A stretch of DNA of 64,000 bases from Furcasterigmium furcatum (lineage: Eukaryota > Ascomycota > Sordariomycetes > Glomerellales > Plectosphaerellaceae). The notes beneath the pieces were generated by a model that was not told where the DNA came from, ran no database searches, and was given only the letters and a program-made list of their open reading frames with translations. A program made the position numbers and the translations under genes. This document shows positions 34,655 to 43,741 of the stretch, one piece after another (within the stretch, counting starts at the first letter, position 1; each line of letters begins with the position of its first letter). The stretch lies in NCBI GenBank assembly GCA_001599815.1, contig BCIA01000005.1, forward strand, positions 2,149,088 through 2,213,087. Reading direction: 5' to 3'.

Positions 34655-37290
34655 ATGATGGCCTCTGCCACCGCGGCGCTGCCGTTCCTCTCGCGCAACC
34701 CTAGCAGTTCCCAGTCCGGCTCAAACGGTGCTTGGCCTAGCCGACGAACTTCTCTCTCGAGCTTCCCGGCCTCGAGGTCTCCCTCGCAAATGTCGAACCA
34801 CTCCCGACCCTCGCGGTCGCCGCAGCCGCCGATCATAGAGACCGATCGGTCATCCGATCCGAGCTCAAAATCTAAGACTCCATCCACGGGCTTGTCGTCG
34901 CAGCACTCCTCGCTCTCGGCGCCGCGGCGGTATAATCCAGAGGCGCACTCGACTCGCAAGCTGCGCCCACAATACCCGCGGGGATCGACGGAGAACCATG
35001 TGGAATACATCCTCGTGGCGTCCTTCGATATCGACCAAGGTTCGGTAATGGAGCACCAGTACCCTGTTGCTATCACCGGAGACGAGCACATGCTTGCCGA
35101 GCTCATGTTGCCCGACCAGGCCCACGTGCGAAACCAGGATTGGACCATATTCTTCCTGCATAAGGATACGAGTCAGGAAGAGGAGGAGGAGGAACGCAGA
35201 GACCGAGATCGCAGGCGAAGGCGGAGGAGGAGAAAGAAGAACGAGGCCGCCGGGATCCTTGATGAGGAAGATGAAGACGAGGAGGACTACGACGACGAAG
35301 AGGACGACGAAGAAGATCTAGACGACTATGACGATGACGAATCTACCGACAGCGAACCCGAAGGCGGAGAAGGGCCGCCCTTAATCCACGTCCTGAACCT
35401 CGTCAACACGAAGCAGGACAAGACGGCGAAGCGAGGCGCCGTGGTCAAGGCCATGGCCATCTGCACGAGACATCCATTTTTACATATCTACAAGGCGAGT
35501 CCGGTCTGCCCTCTCCTCGCCGGGCACAAACGAGCTAACATGTCCCCAGCCACTCTTACTGCTAGCTCTCGACGAATATTTCAAGTCGCCAGTCCCGGAA
35601 ACCCTGGCCATGCTATATGACGCGGTCAACGCCATGGACCTCTCCCTCATGCCCAAGCTTAGTTTGCTCGAGAGGCATCTGCTGCTTGCCAGCGACAGCA
35701 AGGATCTGTTTGTGGAGAAGTTTGAGCAAATGATCCAGAAGCGCATCGCTGAGGATAAAGAAGAGCTCCTCTCCGACCAACCCTTCGATGCTGGACGCAG
35801 CCCACCGAAAAGACCGGGAATCTCCAGGGCAGGGACCAAAGCGTTCATCGAGACGCAGGGCCACGGAAGCTCCAAGTACTCAGTACCCCGGGACACCCAT
35901 GAGTTTGAGAGTAAGGTCATGTACAAGGGTATTCCCATCCCGGTCAAGATTCCGGTGGCTATCATGCCGGAGACCGTGGGCGATTTCTCCCTGATCAAGC
36001 TCATCCAAAAGTTCTCCGAGCCTCACAGCAAGGCCCCTATACCCTTCCCCCTGCACGCGCACCTCACGACAAACGGCCCGAACACGCACCCGATCATCGT
36101 GCTCGCCAACGCACTGCTGACACAGAAGAGGGTCATCTTCCTGGGCCACAACGTTGCCTCGGGCGAGGTCGCAGAGACCGTCCTCGCGGCCTGCGCCCTG
36201 GTGTCCGGCGGCACACTGCGGGGCTTCACCCGGCACGCGTTCCCGTACACGGGCCTGACCAAGATTGACGATCTGTTGAACGTGCCCGGATTCATTGCCG
36301 GCGTCACAAATCCGACGTTCGAGCATCACCCAGAATGGTGGGACGTTCTGTGTGACCTGCCATCCGGCCGGGTCAAGATCAGCAACAAGATCGATCAGGC
36401 CCCGGCGACAGAGGGCATCCTGTACTTCCAGCAGCAGAACCCCTCTTTCGCGGGCCTGGTAGGGGGCACGTCCAAGATCTCGGCAGAGACGGACCTTACC
36501 GGGGACAACGCATTCATGCAAGACATTCTGAAGAGCATTGCTGCCCGCCGCGGCGAGCGGGTGATCCGGGCCAAATGGCGCGACTGGGTCATCAAGTTCA
36601 CCCGAATTGCTGCTGCCTTCGAAGAGAGCGTGTATGGCGTGAGTGCTCTGTACATTGGTGGCGACGACAACGAGACTGGCGCCACGGGCATCGGCGCCCA
36701 CGGTTACGTCTGGGTGGATGAGCCGTCGAAGCAGAAGGAGCTCGCCGGGAACGTGACGAGGATCGAGGGCTGGAGGAACACCCGCAGCTACTACAGCTTC
36801 ATCCAGGCATGTTTACCCTCGCCCTGTTGCACAGAAACGAACGCCTTGCTGACCCCCCTCCCAGGACCTCGCGCAGCTGTACACCGTCCGCCCCCTCAAG
36901 GGCCTCGACCTGCACCACATGCACGACCGCCTGCGGACGCAGCGCCTGAACCCGGCGCAGAGCAAGGAGATTTACCTCACCTTCTCCAAACACATACACA
37001 CATACGACGAGATCTGCCTGCTCCTCAGCGTCGCCCCTGAGTCGCACGCGGGTCTCTTCTACCTCGCCCTGGGGCTGTTCCACAAGGACAGGGAGGTGCG
37101 CATGCGCACCGCCGACCTCCTGGACCGCATCGGCGAGCACGAGGCGGGCCAGCACTGGTGGAAGGCGCTCAGCCGCTTCGAGCAGCTGGCGTACATGCGC
37201 ATCCGCAAGGAGACCGAGGCGGAGCTGCGCGCGAAGCTCGACAAGGACGGCGTGGCGCTGAGCCCGGAGCTCGAGAGGCGGATTAGCTAG
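34655..37290 (+). CDS. AFI1: Afi1-like Arf3-interacting polarity protein (DENN/SPA type)
   Basis: Three exons (34655..35494, 35550..36806, 36865..37290) give 840 aa. After a Ser-rich leader, residues of about 113-175 (EYILVASFDIDQGSVMEHQY) begin the Afi1 docking domain. The SPA/DENN-type domain follows, with VGDFSLIKLIQKF, PIPFPLHAH, LTQKRVIFLGHN and WWDVLCDL. Afi1 recruits the GTPase Arf3 to sites of polarised growth at the plasma membrane. An insertion at about residues 174-240 switches from a very basic run (RDRRRRRRRRKK) to a very acidic one (DEEDEDEEDYDDEEDDEEDL). Both introns appear to use GC donors: AAG|GCGAGT at 35495 and CAG|GCATGT at 36807. No GT donor keeps the frame for either. 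The second junction gives YYSFIQ-DLAQLY, which reads through smoothly. Confidence 0.88.
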
Positions 37291-37648
37291 GCGCGGTCCT
37301 GGGGCTCTGGGACGCGCAGGCGGGGGGGAGTACCGCGTGGGACGACGTCCCGGGTGAGGCGGTCTGCGGCCACGTCGAGGTCTTGCTGAGTGAGTGAGTG
37401 TTCTTGTTGGGATCGGGTTGGGTTGTTGCATTGACAGGCGCTATTTGGAAGGTATCACGCCCTCGTGGAGGACTGTCAGGACATTTTACGAGTTTCACGA
37501 TGGAGCTGACGGAGGGCTGGGATCATCATCATCATCATCATCATCATATCATCATCATTAATGGCATTGATGGCGTGCATATATCTGACATTTGTTTTAC
37601 CCCTGTGCCAATATCACCTCGACGTCAAGTGACTGCAACCTCCGGGGC
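37291..37648. other. 3' region between Afi1 and S-formylglutathione hydrolase
   Basis: This is 358 bp between convergent genes. It holds an ATC microsatellite at 37522-37559. No gene is present. Confidence 0.6.
37522..37559 (+). repeat. (ATC)n microsatellite
   Basis: About twelve ATC units run through this segment, interrupted once by ATATC. It lies in the shared 3' region of two convergent genes and is not part of a recognised CDS. Length variation between strains would be expected. Confidence 0.9.
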
Positions 37649-38503
37649 TCACACGCCGAGGAACTTGGCGGCGTGGGCGACGTGGTCGTGCTGGAACGAC
37701 GCCATGAAGAAGTACGAGTGGTCGTAGTCCTTCTGGTACCGCAGCTCGAGCCCCTGCAGCCCGGCGTCCTTGACGGCCTTCTCGAAGTTCTCGGGCAGCA
37801 GCTGGCCCTGCTTGTAGAAGTTGTCGCCGGTGCCGACGTCGACGAGGGCGTTGAGGGGGCCCTTCCAGGCCTTGACGAGCTCGGTGGCGTCGTGCTTCTT
37901 CCACTCCTCCCTGTCGTCGCCGAGGTAGCCGGTGAAGGCCTTCTCGCCCCAGGGGCAGTTGACGGGGTTGGAGATGGGGGCGAAGGCGCTGACGCTCTTG
38001 TACTTGCCGGGGTTCTTGAGGTAGAGGGTCAGGGCGCCGTGGCCGCCCATGGAGTGGCCGGTGATGGAGACGCGGGAGGAGTCGAGCTTGTCCTTGAACT
38101 CGGCGAAGACGAGGTCGGGGAGCTCGGTGGTGAGGTAGGTCTCCATCTTGTAGTTGGCGGCGTAGGGCTCCTTCTTTGCGTCGATGTAGAAGGAGGCGGC
38201 CTCGCCGAAGTCGTAGGAGTCGTTGGCGCCGGCGATATCGAGGCCGCGAGGGGAGGTGTCGGGGAGGAGGAGGGCGATACCGCGGGCCGAGGCCGAGGAC
38301 TGGAGGAAGGCCTTCTCGGTCGCGTTGTCGGGCGTGCAGGTGAGGCCGGAGAGGTAGATGAGGAGGGGCACGCGCGAGGAGGCGGACTGAGGGGGGAGGT
38401 AGAGGTTGAGGGCCATGTCGGTGCCGGTGACTGCGGACTTGTGGGAGAGCTTGAGCAGCTGGCCGCCGAAGGAGGCGATGGTCGCCTTGGTGGTGAACGC
38501 CAT
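37649..38503 (-). CDS. S-formylglutathione hydrolase (esterase D)
   Basis: A single exon encodes 284 aa, the family length. The enzyme releases formate from S-formylglutathione in glutathione-dependent formaldehyde detoxification, in the cytosol. The alpha/beta-hydrolase nucleophile is in GHSMGGHG, the oxyanion/N-terminal block is YLSGLTCTPDNATEKA, and the acid and His are in VDVGTGDNFYKQ and DHSYFFMASFQHDH. The motif PWGEKAFTGYLG is typical. I start at MAFTTKAT; the frame is open 12 codons further upstream but that part is low-complexity Thr/Ile. The opposite strand carries a long antisense open frame that I reject. No irregularity is seen. Confidence 0.94.
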   Translation of the reverse strand: MAFTTKATIASFGGQLLKLSHKSAVTGTDMALNLYLPPQSASSRVPLLIYLSGLTCTPDNATEKAFLQSSASARGIALLLPDTSPRGLDIAGANDSYDFGEAASFYIDAKKEPYAANYKMETYLTTELPDLVFAEFKDKLDSSRVSITGHSMGGHGALTLYLKNPGKYKSVSAFAPISNPVNCPWGEKAFTGYLGDDREEWKKHDATELVKAWKGPLNALVDVGTGDNFYKQGQLLPENFEKAVKDAGLQGLELRYQKDYDHSYFFMASFQHDHVAHAAKFLGV

Positions 38504-38919
38504 GATGGTGATGGTTGTGGTGGTGAGTGAAGCTATCACGGGTATTCTTTGGTGGGGATTGGGTAGTGGAAGAGGGAAGCTTTAGGATGGGAAATAAGGA
38601 TTGAGGGGTACGGGAGCTCTATCTACCAGTTATTTGCTAGTAAATGGCAGTCTAATCCACTTGGGAACCCGAGATATCTCCTTGAAGACGGGGTTGAGGC
38701 CGTGATGGGGGACGCGAAGAGCTCTGGGCGTCGGGATGGTGGGGTTCGGCCACCCCGCATAGCGCGTCATAGCTGCCCCTCCATCGGAGATAGCGCTCGG
38801 TGCCCTATATTTTCGGGGATGACAACTTGGACCTCCCCAGTCCTTCAACTCCGCTGCCATGTCCTTCGCTCGGGCTTGCATCAACCATCTATGGATGCCC
38901 ACCGAGGGTGCCTGCGAAC
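38504..38919. other. Hydrolase promoter region
   Basis: This is 416 bp upstream of the S-formylglutathione hydrolase and downstream of the secreted-protein gene, both on the minus strand. No motif is called. Confidence 0.5.
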
Positions 38920-39363
38920 TCAATGCTTCTCCCTGAGAAGGCAATCGAAGCTCTTGAACAGCGTGTCCCACCTGATGGCACTCAGGTTGTATTTGTGCTC
39001 ATAGTTGAAGTCCACCAACCCAAAGGTGCATCCCGTCGGGCTGGTACAGATCTGGCCGCAGTCGTACACCCGCGGGAAGCAAGCGAAGTTGTCGCCATCG
39101 GGGGCAAAGGTGTTGATGTTCCGGTAGAATGGCTCTGGGAGGATGTGGCATTCATCCATGGACCAGGTCTGGTAGTGGCATTCGCCCGTCGCGTTGGCCC
39201 CGACGCACATGAGAATCTGCATGGATTACGAGTTCAATCAGGCTGCATGTCATGCCTGGTAAGGACAAGGAGGTTGCGCACTTACACCTCCGACCTCGCG
39301 CTTGACGGGGACGGCCGAGGCAGAGAGAGCTGCCCAGAGGTAGAGGAGGGCGTGGTACTTCAT
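38920..39363 (-). CDS. Small cysteine-rich secreted protein
   Basis: Two exons, complement(38920..39216, 39286..39363), give 124 aa. The first exon encodes a signal peptide (MKYHALLYLWAALSASA), then VPVKR, a likely dibasic processing site. The mature part has eight cysteines (MCVG, GECHY, DECH, FACF, YDCG, QICT, TGCT, FDCL), an even number fitting four disulfides, and two N-glycosylation sequons (NATG, NLSA). No known domain is recognised. Size, secretion and cysteine density are those of candidate effectors or of small cell-surface proteins. The intron is 69 bp with a GTAAGT donor and GCAG acceptor. A TATA box lies about 100 bp upstream. Confidence 0.8.
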
Positions 39364-39932
39364 GTTGAATGGTATGTTTCTGAGATGATACTGGTATTAT
39401 CGTGTGTCTGTGAAGCAGAGTCCCCCTTCTCTCTCCCTCCCCAAGCCGAGATATGCTTCTCTTTATATCCACGTCCGTGGTCAGCTGTCGATCTTGTTTG
39501 CTGTCGAATCCAGCCGTCGAACCATGATTGCCTCCAAATGCTGACGACGCCGATCTATTCTCAGCACTTGAAGTTACACTATACCACCAGATCGGTCCTT
39601 CTGTCCTTCTCAATGAGACGCATTTTCTCTCGTGTCCATCACGCGGTCCTTTGTTTGCCTGGTGCCCCCGTAGCGCAACTCGGCATTTCGGATGATGCCG
39701 TTCAGCCCAATGTCAGTCACTCTTAGATCCTGGAGAACACGAAAAGATCGACAGAAACAGATTTCCAAGCTTCCATACCAACTCATTGATATAGCATCAC
39801 TTTAGTAAAATGGCATTGTCCGCCGGGTGGGTTCCAGCGAAGAGTTCTGGCCTGCGAGCTAAGACGACCGTCGTCGGGATCATTGGCCCACACAACATAG
39901 CCCCCACATTCCATCCCTTCCAACAAGCAAAA
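39364..39932. other. Upstream region of the secreted-protein gene
   Basis: This is 569 bp between the secreted-protein gene (-) and tRNA-Phe (+). Apart from the TATA box at 39461 I see nothing definite. Confidence 0.5.
39461..39467 (-). promoter_or_regulatory. TATA box of the small secreted protein gene
   Basis: On the minus strand the sequence reads TATAAAG, 98 bp before the ATG at 39363. Position and sequence fit a core promoter element. It is the only such element in that upstream region. Confidence 0.55.
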
Positions 39933-40022
39933 GCGGACTTAGCTCAGTGGGAGTAGCGTTCGACTGAAGTTAACTTCAGAAATCAAATCGAAAGGTCACT
40001 TGTTCGATCCAGGTAGTCCGCA
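39933..40022 (+). tRNA. tRNA-Phe (GAA) with a 17-nt intron
   Basis: The acceptor stem GCGGACT pairs perfectly with AGTCCGC, followed by discriminator A. The anticodon stem TTCGA pairs with TCGAA around a loop with anticodon GAA. An intron of about 17 nt follows the base 3' of the anticodon (TTAACTTCAG...), and its CTTCAG complements the anticodon region as in other nuclear tRNA-Phe introns. The T arm is ACTTG-TTCGATC-CAGGT with one G-U pair. The D arm (GCTC/TAGC) has one mismatch, which is slightly unusual. The mature length is 73 nt. A T6 run follows 12 bp downstream. Confidence 0.88.
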
Positions 40023-40034
40023 CGCTCTTCTATC

Positions 40035-40040
40035 TTTTTT
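40035..40040 (+). terminator. RNA polymerase III terminator of tRNA-Phe
   Basis: A run of six T residues begins 13 nt after the tRNA 3' end, with a second T5 run shortly after. This is the normal Pol III stop signal. Confidence 0.75.
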
Positions 40041-40458
40041 GCATCTTTTTGCCTGATCGAAGCCTATCTTATTTACTCGACTCGAGCGCTTGACTTGCCG
40101 AACATCAAGAAGTCCCCTAGCCCATCACGATGCGACCCTCCGAAGGAGTGAAGCTCAGTAGAGACATCTCAGTTGGACAAATTTATTAGAATCATTCCTG
40201 GTACTTCGAATCACGATTATAATGTCGGGAACCACTCGCTCGAGGTTCAGCCGGACTGTTGAACCAATATGTGATGCGTATGCACTCAAGAAATCAGGTA
40301 TTTTTACCTAAAACGCCGCGCTAATGTCTAAAATCAGAACAACCTCGTCGGGCAGCGATGCGAAAGATCCAGAATGGTAGGCGGCCGTGTTGGATCCGAC
40401 GTCTGATGCCCCTCTCAACATGCCATGCCTTCTTTCGATCCGCCCTCTTCCTCATCGT
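40041..40458. other. 3' flank of RPB6
   Basis: This is 418 bp between the tRNA and the RPB6 stop codon. No gene is seen. Confidence 0.5.
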
Positions 40459-41133
40459 CTACTGCAGAAGCTCCTCACAGGTCCAGTCCTCGTAGCTGGC
40501 GCTATGTTAGTCGATACATGGCCTGATCAGGCGTAACAGCACTCACTAGCCATCCGGCATGTACCGGCGCACGATCAGGGGAATCTTCTTCTCGCGGAGC
40601 TCCTTGATCGCAATCTGCAGAGGGTCCGTCTCGCCCTCAAGATCGACGAGTACGGGGGCGTTCATGCTGCGCAGCGCCTGTCAGTCTCCTGCTGGGGTAT
40701 ACTGCCTGTCATCACCTGTGTAAACCCACCTGATCTGGAGCGCCCGCGTGCCCAGGATGCGGGCCTTCTCGTACTTGGTCATGTAGGGGGTGGTAGTTCG
40801 CTGATCGTCCGGGATCTTCTTGTCCCTGTGGGATCGCTCGCTGCCCTTGCCGGCATTGGCTGCCGCGGAGGGGTCGCCGGATGTGACAACGTTGTCGGTC
40901 TCCTCGCCCTCCTGGTCGCGTCCGACCTGCTCGTCGTCCACTACCTGGGGGTCGTAGTAGTCGGGCTGGTCATCCTCCTCGTACATGGGCTCGCCACTGT
41001 AGTCGGGTTAGCCACGGGTTCCGGGTTCTGCATTGCGACGCAGACAAAGCAATCGCGTCAAGGCGCGAGGGTGCTGCATCTTCAGAGGCACATACACGCC
41101 CATATCATTGTCGTTGTCGCCAAAGTCAGACAT
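40459..41133 (-). CDS. RPB6: RNA polymerase I/II/III common subunit Rpb6 (ABC23)
   Basis: Four exons, complement(40459..40495, 40547..40666, 40730..40996, 41096..41133), give 153 aa. Rpb6 is shared by all three nuclear RNA polymerases and stabilises the clamp and largest subunit. The acidic N-terminus (MSDFGDNDNDMG...YEEDDQPDYYD) is followed by the invariant core TTPYMTKYEKARILGTRALQ. After it come SMNAPVLVDLEGETDPL and IPLIVRRYMPDGYYEDW. The splice joins restore Ser-Met-Asn and Gly-Tyr-Tyr at conserved positions, which supports all four exons. The last exon is only 37 nt. It is head-to-head with the TFIIIA gene, 421 bp apart. Confidence 0.95.
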
Positions 41134-41554
41134 GTTGAAAGGTCTTTGGTGGTGAGTGGCTGATGATCGATGGAATGTACAGAGGTGTCGTGTATCGGAC
41201 GTTGGGAGCTTCGACGACTGGCGGCTGAACAAAGGTCGAGTCGTGAAAAAATATTGAATGCAAGGCTGCGATGCGCCAGGATGCGGATTCTCTTGGACCT
41301 GCCTTAGCGCAAGCTGCGATCCTAACCGAAGATTCGCCGATACCTAGAACAGGAGTGGCCCGTGCACCTCGGTAGAACCTGAAGCAGACCCACAACTTGG
41401 ACGAAATTCAAGTCGTCTCCAGAAAAAAGTTGACCTCACCGCCGGCGAAATTCTGCCAGCACCATCCAACTCCAAGTTCGGGGTCTCGGAGCTCTCACCA
41501 CTCGAGATTTGCCAATTGGAGACTTCCGGGATGTGACCCGACACAAACATCAAT
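41134..41554. promoter_or_regulatory. Bidirectional promoter between RPB6 and the TFIIIA gene
   Basis: This is 421 bp between the start codons of two divergent genes for the RNA polymerase machinery. No TATA box is evident on either strand, as is usual for housekeeping genes. The arrangement permits co-expression, but I have no direct evidence for it. Confidence 0.55.
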
Positions 41555-43187
41555 ATGTCCAAACGAAAAGCGGTTGAAGAGGCCGCTTTGGTGCCCTCGA
41601 AGAAGCTACTCCTGCCCGCTCTGGATGCCTTCGTCGGTTTGTGCCATGGCTGCTCTTCGTCGTCATGGCACGATTGCTAACTCGAATCCAGACCACCCCG
41701 AAGATGACGATGACTACGACGACACGACAACTCAGTCCGCAGCTACGGTCAACGCTGAGACGGCTTACACTGCGACAACGACCGCCTCGAACCGATCCCG
41801 GAAGTTCCCCTCCGACATAAAGAAGATCAAGTGCACATACCCCGACTGTGAGAAGACCTTCAACCGTCCAGCTCGCCTCGCCGCCCATCTCCGCTCCCAT
41901 ACCGACGACCGTCCCTTCAAATGTACACATGAGGGCTGCGACAAGTCCTACCGCGAGGAGAAGCATCTCCGCCAGCACGTCAAGGGCTCCCATACCCAGG
42001 AACGCTCCTACGTCTGCACCACCGACGGCTGCGGCAAGTCGTTCCTCACGGCCACTCGTCTTCGCCGCCACCAGGACGTCCATGCCGGCGCAGAGCGTTT
42101 CCGCTGCCGTGACTACCCCCCTTGCACCCAGAGCTTCCGGAAGCACAACACGCTGCAACGCCACATCCGCTCCGAGCACAAGGGCGGCCAGGCATATCTC
42201 TGTACCGAGGACGGGTGCACCGCCGGCTTCGACTCCCAAGGTGCCCTCCGCAACCACCTCAAGCGGGACCACAGCGAGCCTCAGTTCTGGTGCGAGGAGT
42301 GCAACCGGGAAGCCGGCCCCGACGGCGAGCCCCAGAGCGTCGGCTTCCCGACCCTGCTCCTCCTGCAGACGCATATCCGCAAGGAGCACCTCTCCTGCAT
42401 CTTCTGCGACCAAAAGTGCAAGGGCCAGGCCGAGCTGGAGAAGCACGTCGAGATTCACCACTCAGGCATCCCCCTCGAGGCCCGCAAGACGATCCCATGC
42501 ACCTGGGAGGGCTGTGACAAAATGTTCACCAAGAAGAACAACCTCAACACCCACATCCGCTCCGTCCACGAGGGCCACCGCTTCGTCTGCGGCGACGTCG
42601 ATCACTCCACAACAGCAGACCTGCAGTCCTGGTCCAACTCCTCCGGCTGCGGCGTCGGTTTCGTCACAAAGGCCAATCTCGAAGGCCACATCCGTCACGT
42701 CCACCTCGGCATCGAGCGCCCTATTCCGTCAGCACCCCCGACCCAGGGCCCCAAGACAAGCGTCCTCGACGAGATCGCCGGCGTAAATCGCAGCCTAGCC
42801 TGCCCCAACTGCCCCGAGCGCTTCATCCGCCCCCACGACCTCCAGGCCCACCTCGCCAACCACCCCCTCTCCCCCATCGAGGCCTCCGTCCTGCGCCTCG
42901 CATCTCCCCCCGCGCAGCGCGAGATGCCCGACCTGCCCTTCCTCAACACCACCCAGCCCATCGTCTACCGCACGGAGCAGGACGACATGCCCCTCTGGGG
43001 CGAGGACCCAGACGTCTTCTGGGTCGGCGCGCAGGACGACCCCGCCTTCGGCGACGAGGCCTTCCGGGCCGAGAACGACGACGAGGCCTGGCGCCGCGAG
43101 GAGAGCGCCATGCGCGCGCTCATCGACTCGGGCAGCGGCACCCCCGACTTCTCCGCGTTCATCGATCCCGCCCTGGGCGGGGATTAG
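41555..43187 (+). CDS. Transcription factor IIIA-like C2H2 zinc-finger protein
   Basis: Two exons (41555..41636, 41692..43187) give 525 aa. The first exon encodes MSKRKAVEEAALVPSKK; the 55-bp intron has a GTTTGT donor and CCAG acceptor. An acidic/Thr-rich linker leads to about ten C2H2 fingers between residues 75 and 420. The first two are canonical (CTYPDCEKTF...HLRSHT and CTHEGCDKSY...H). One near residue 215 is irregular, and one near 345 has a long CGDVDHSTTAD insertion. After a gap, a last finger (CPNCPERFIRPHDLQAH) precedes an acidic tail. Finger number and spacing fit TFIIIA, which binds the 5S rRNA gene and recruits Pol III. It is divergent from RPB6. Another C2H2 factor is possible but less likely. 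Confidence 0.86.
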
Positions 43188-43741
43188 GCGTCCCCGTCCA
43201 CGAAGGATGCATATGAGCAGTGGATGGATTTTCAGGGGCTGATGGACCCCGATTCGTCATGACGAGCGTGGCCAGCAGGTGTTATCATGGGTGCCTCCTT
43301 CGATGTACAAGGGGGCTGGACATTGGGAAAAGGACCGAAAAAGTTTCGACGCAATCACGACGTGCATGGGATACCCGGCCAGAGGCCAAGTTTTGATCAC
43401 CAAATATATGATATAAATCTCTCAACCTTCGTTCGCAATTCACATGACGGATGACAGAAATAAGTTTTCATCAGTACTAATACTACAGGTTCCCGCTGGG
43501 ACTGCCTGTCTGCGCCTTACGCCCCTTGTACCCAGGCCAATATAAACAAGCACAGTCTATGCCATTTTCCAGTGCCAGGCCCGTACCCACCCAGGCAAGC
43601 CAGAACCTTCCCAACGCCGGTGCGGATGATGATGATGCTCAAAGTGAAAAAAGAGTCGTAATCCCGTGACGCCGTGTGTTGACCCTGCCAGTGCAGCTAT
43701 TTCATTCATATTGTCAAGCGTTGGTAGGTGAGGATGTTGGT
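43188..43741. other. 3' region between TFIIIA and the ZIP transporter
   Basis: This is 554 bp between convergent genes, with no recognisable gene. Confidence 0.55.

Noticed and set aside
37398..37727. Open frame encoding a run of eight histidines
   Set aside because: The histidines come from the ATC/CAT microsatellite in a 3' region; no gene context supports it.
37592..38530. Plus-strand open frame of about 312 codons
   Set aside because: It is antisense to S-formylglutathione hydrolase, dominated by Val/Gly/Glu, with no motif.
41397..41691. Longer unspliced start for the TFIIIA-like gene
   Set aside because: The frame is open, but an intron with good signals and a basic MSKRKAVEE start in the first exon fits better.
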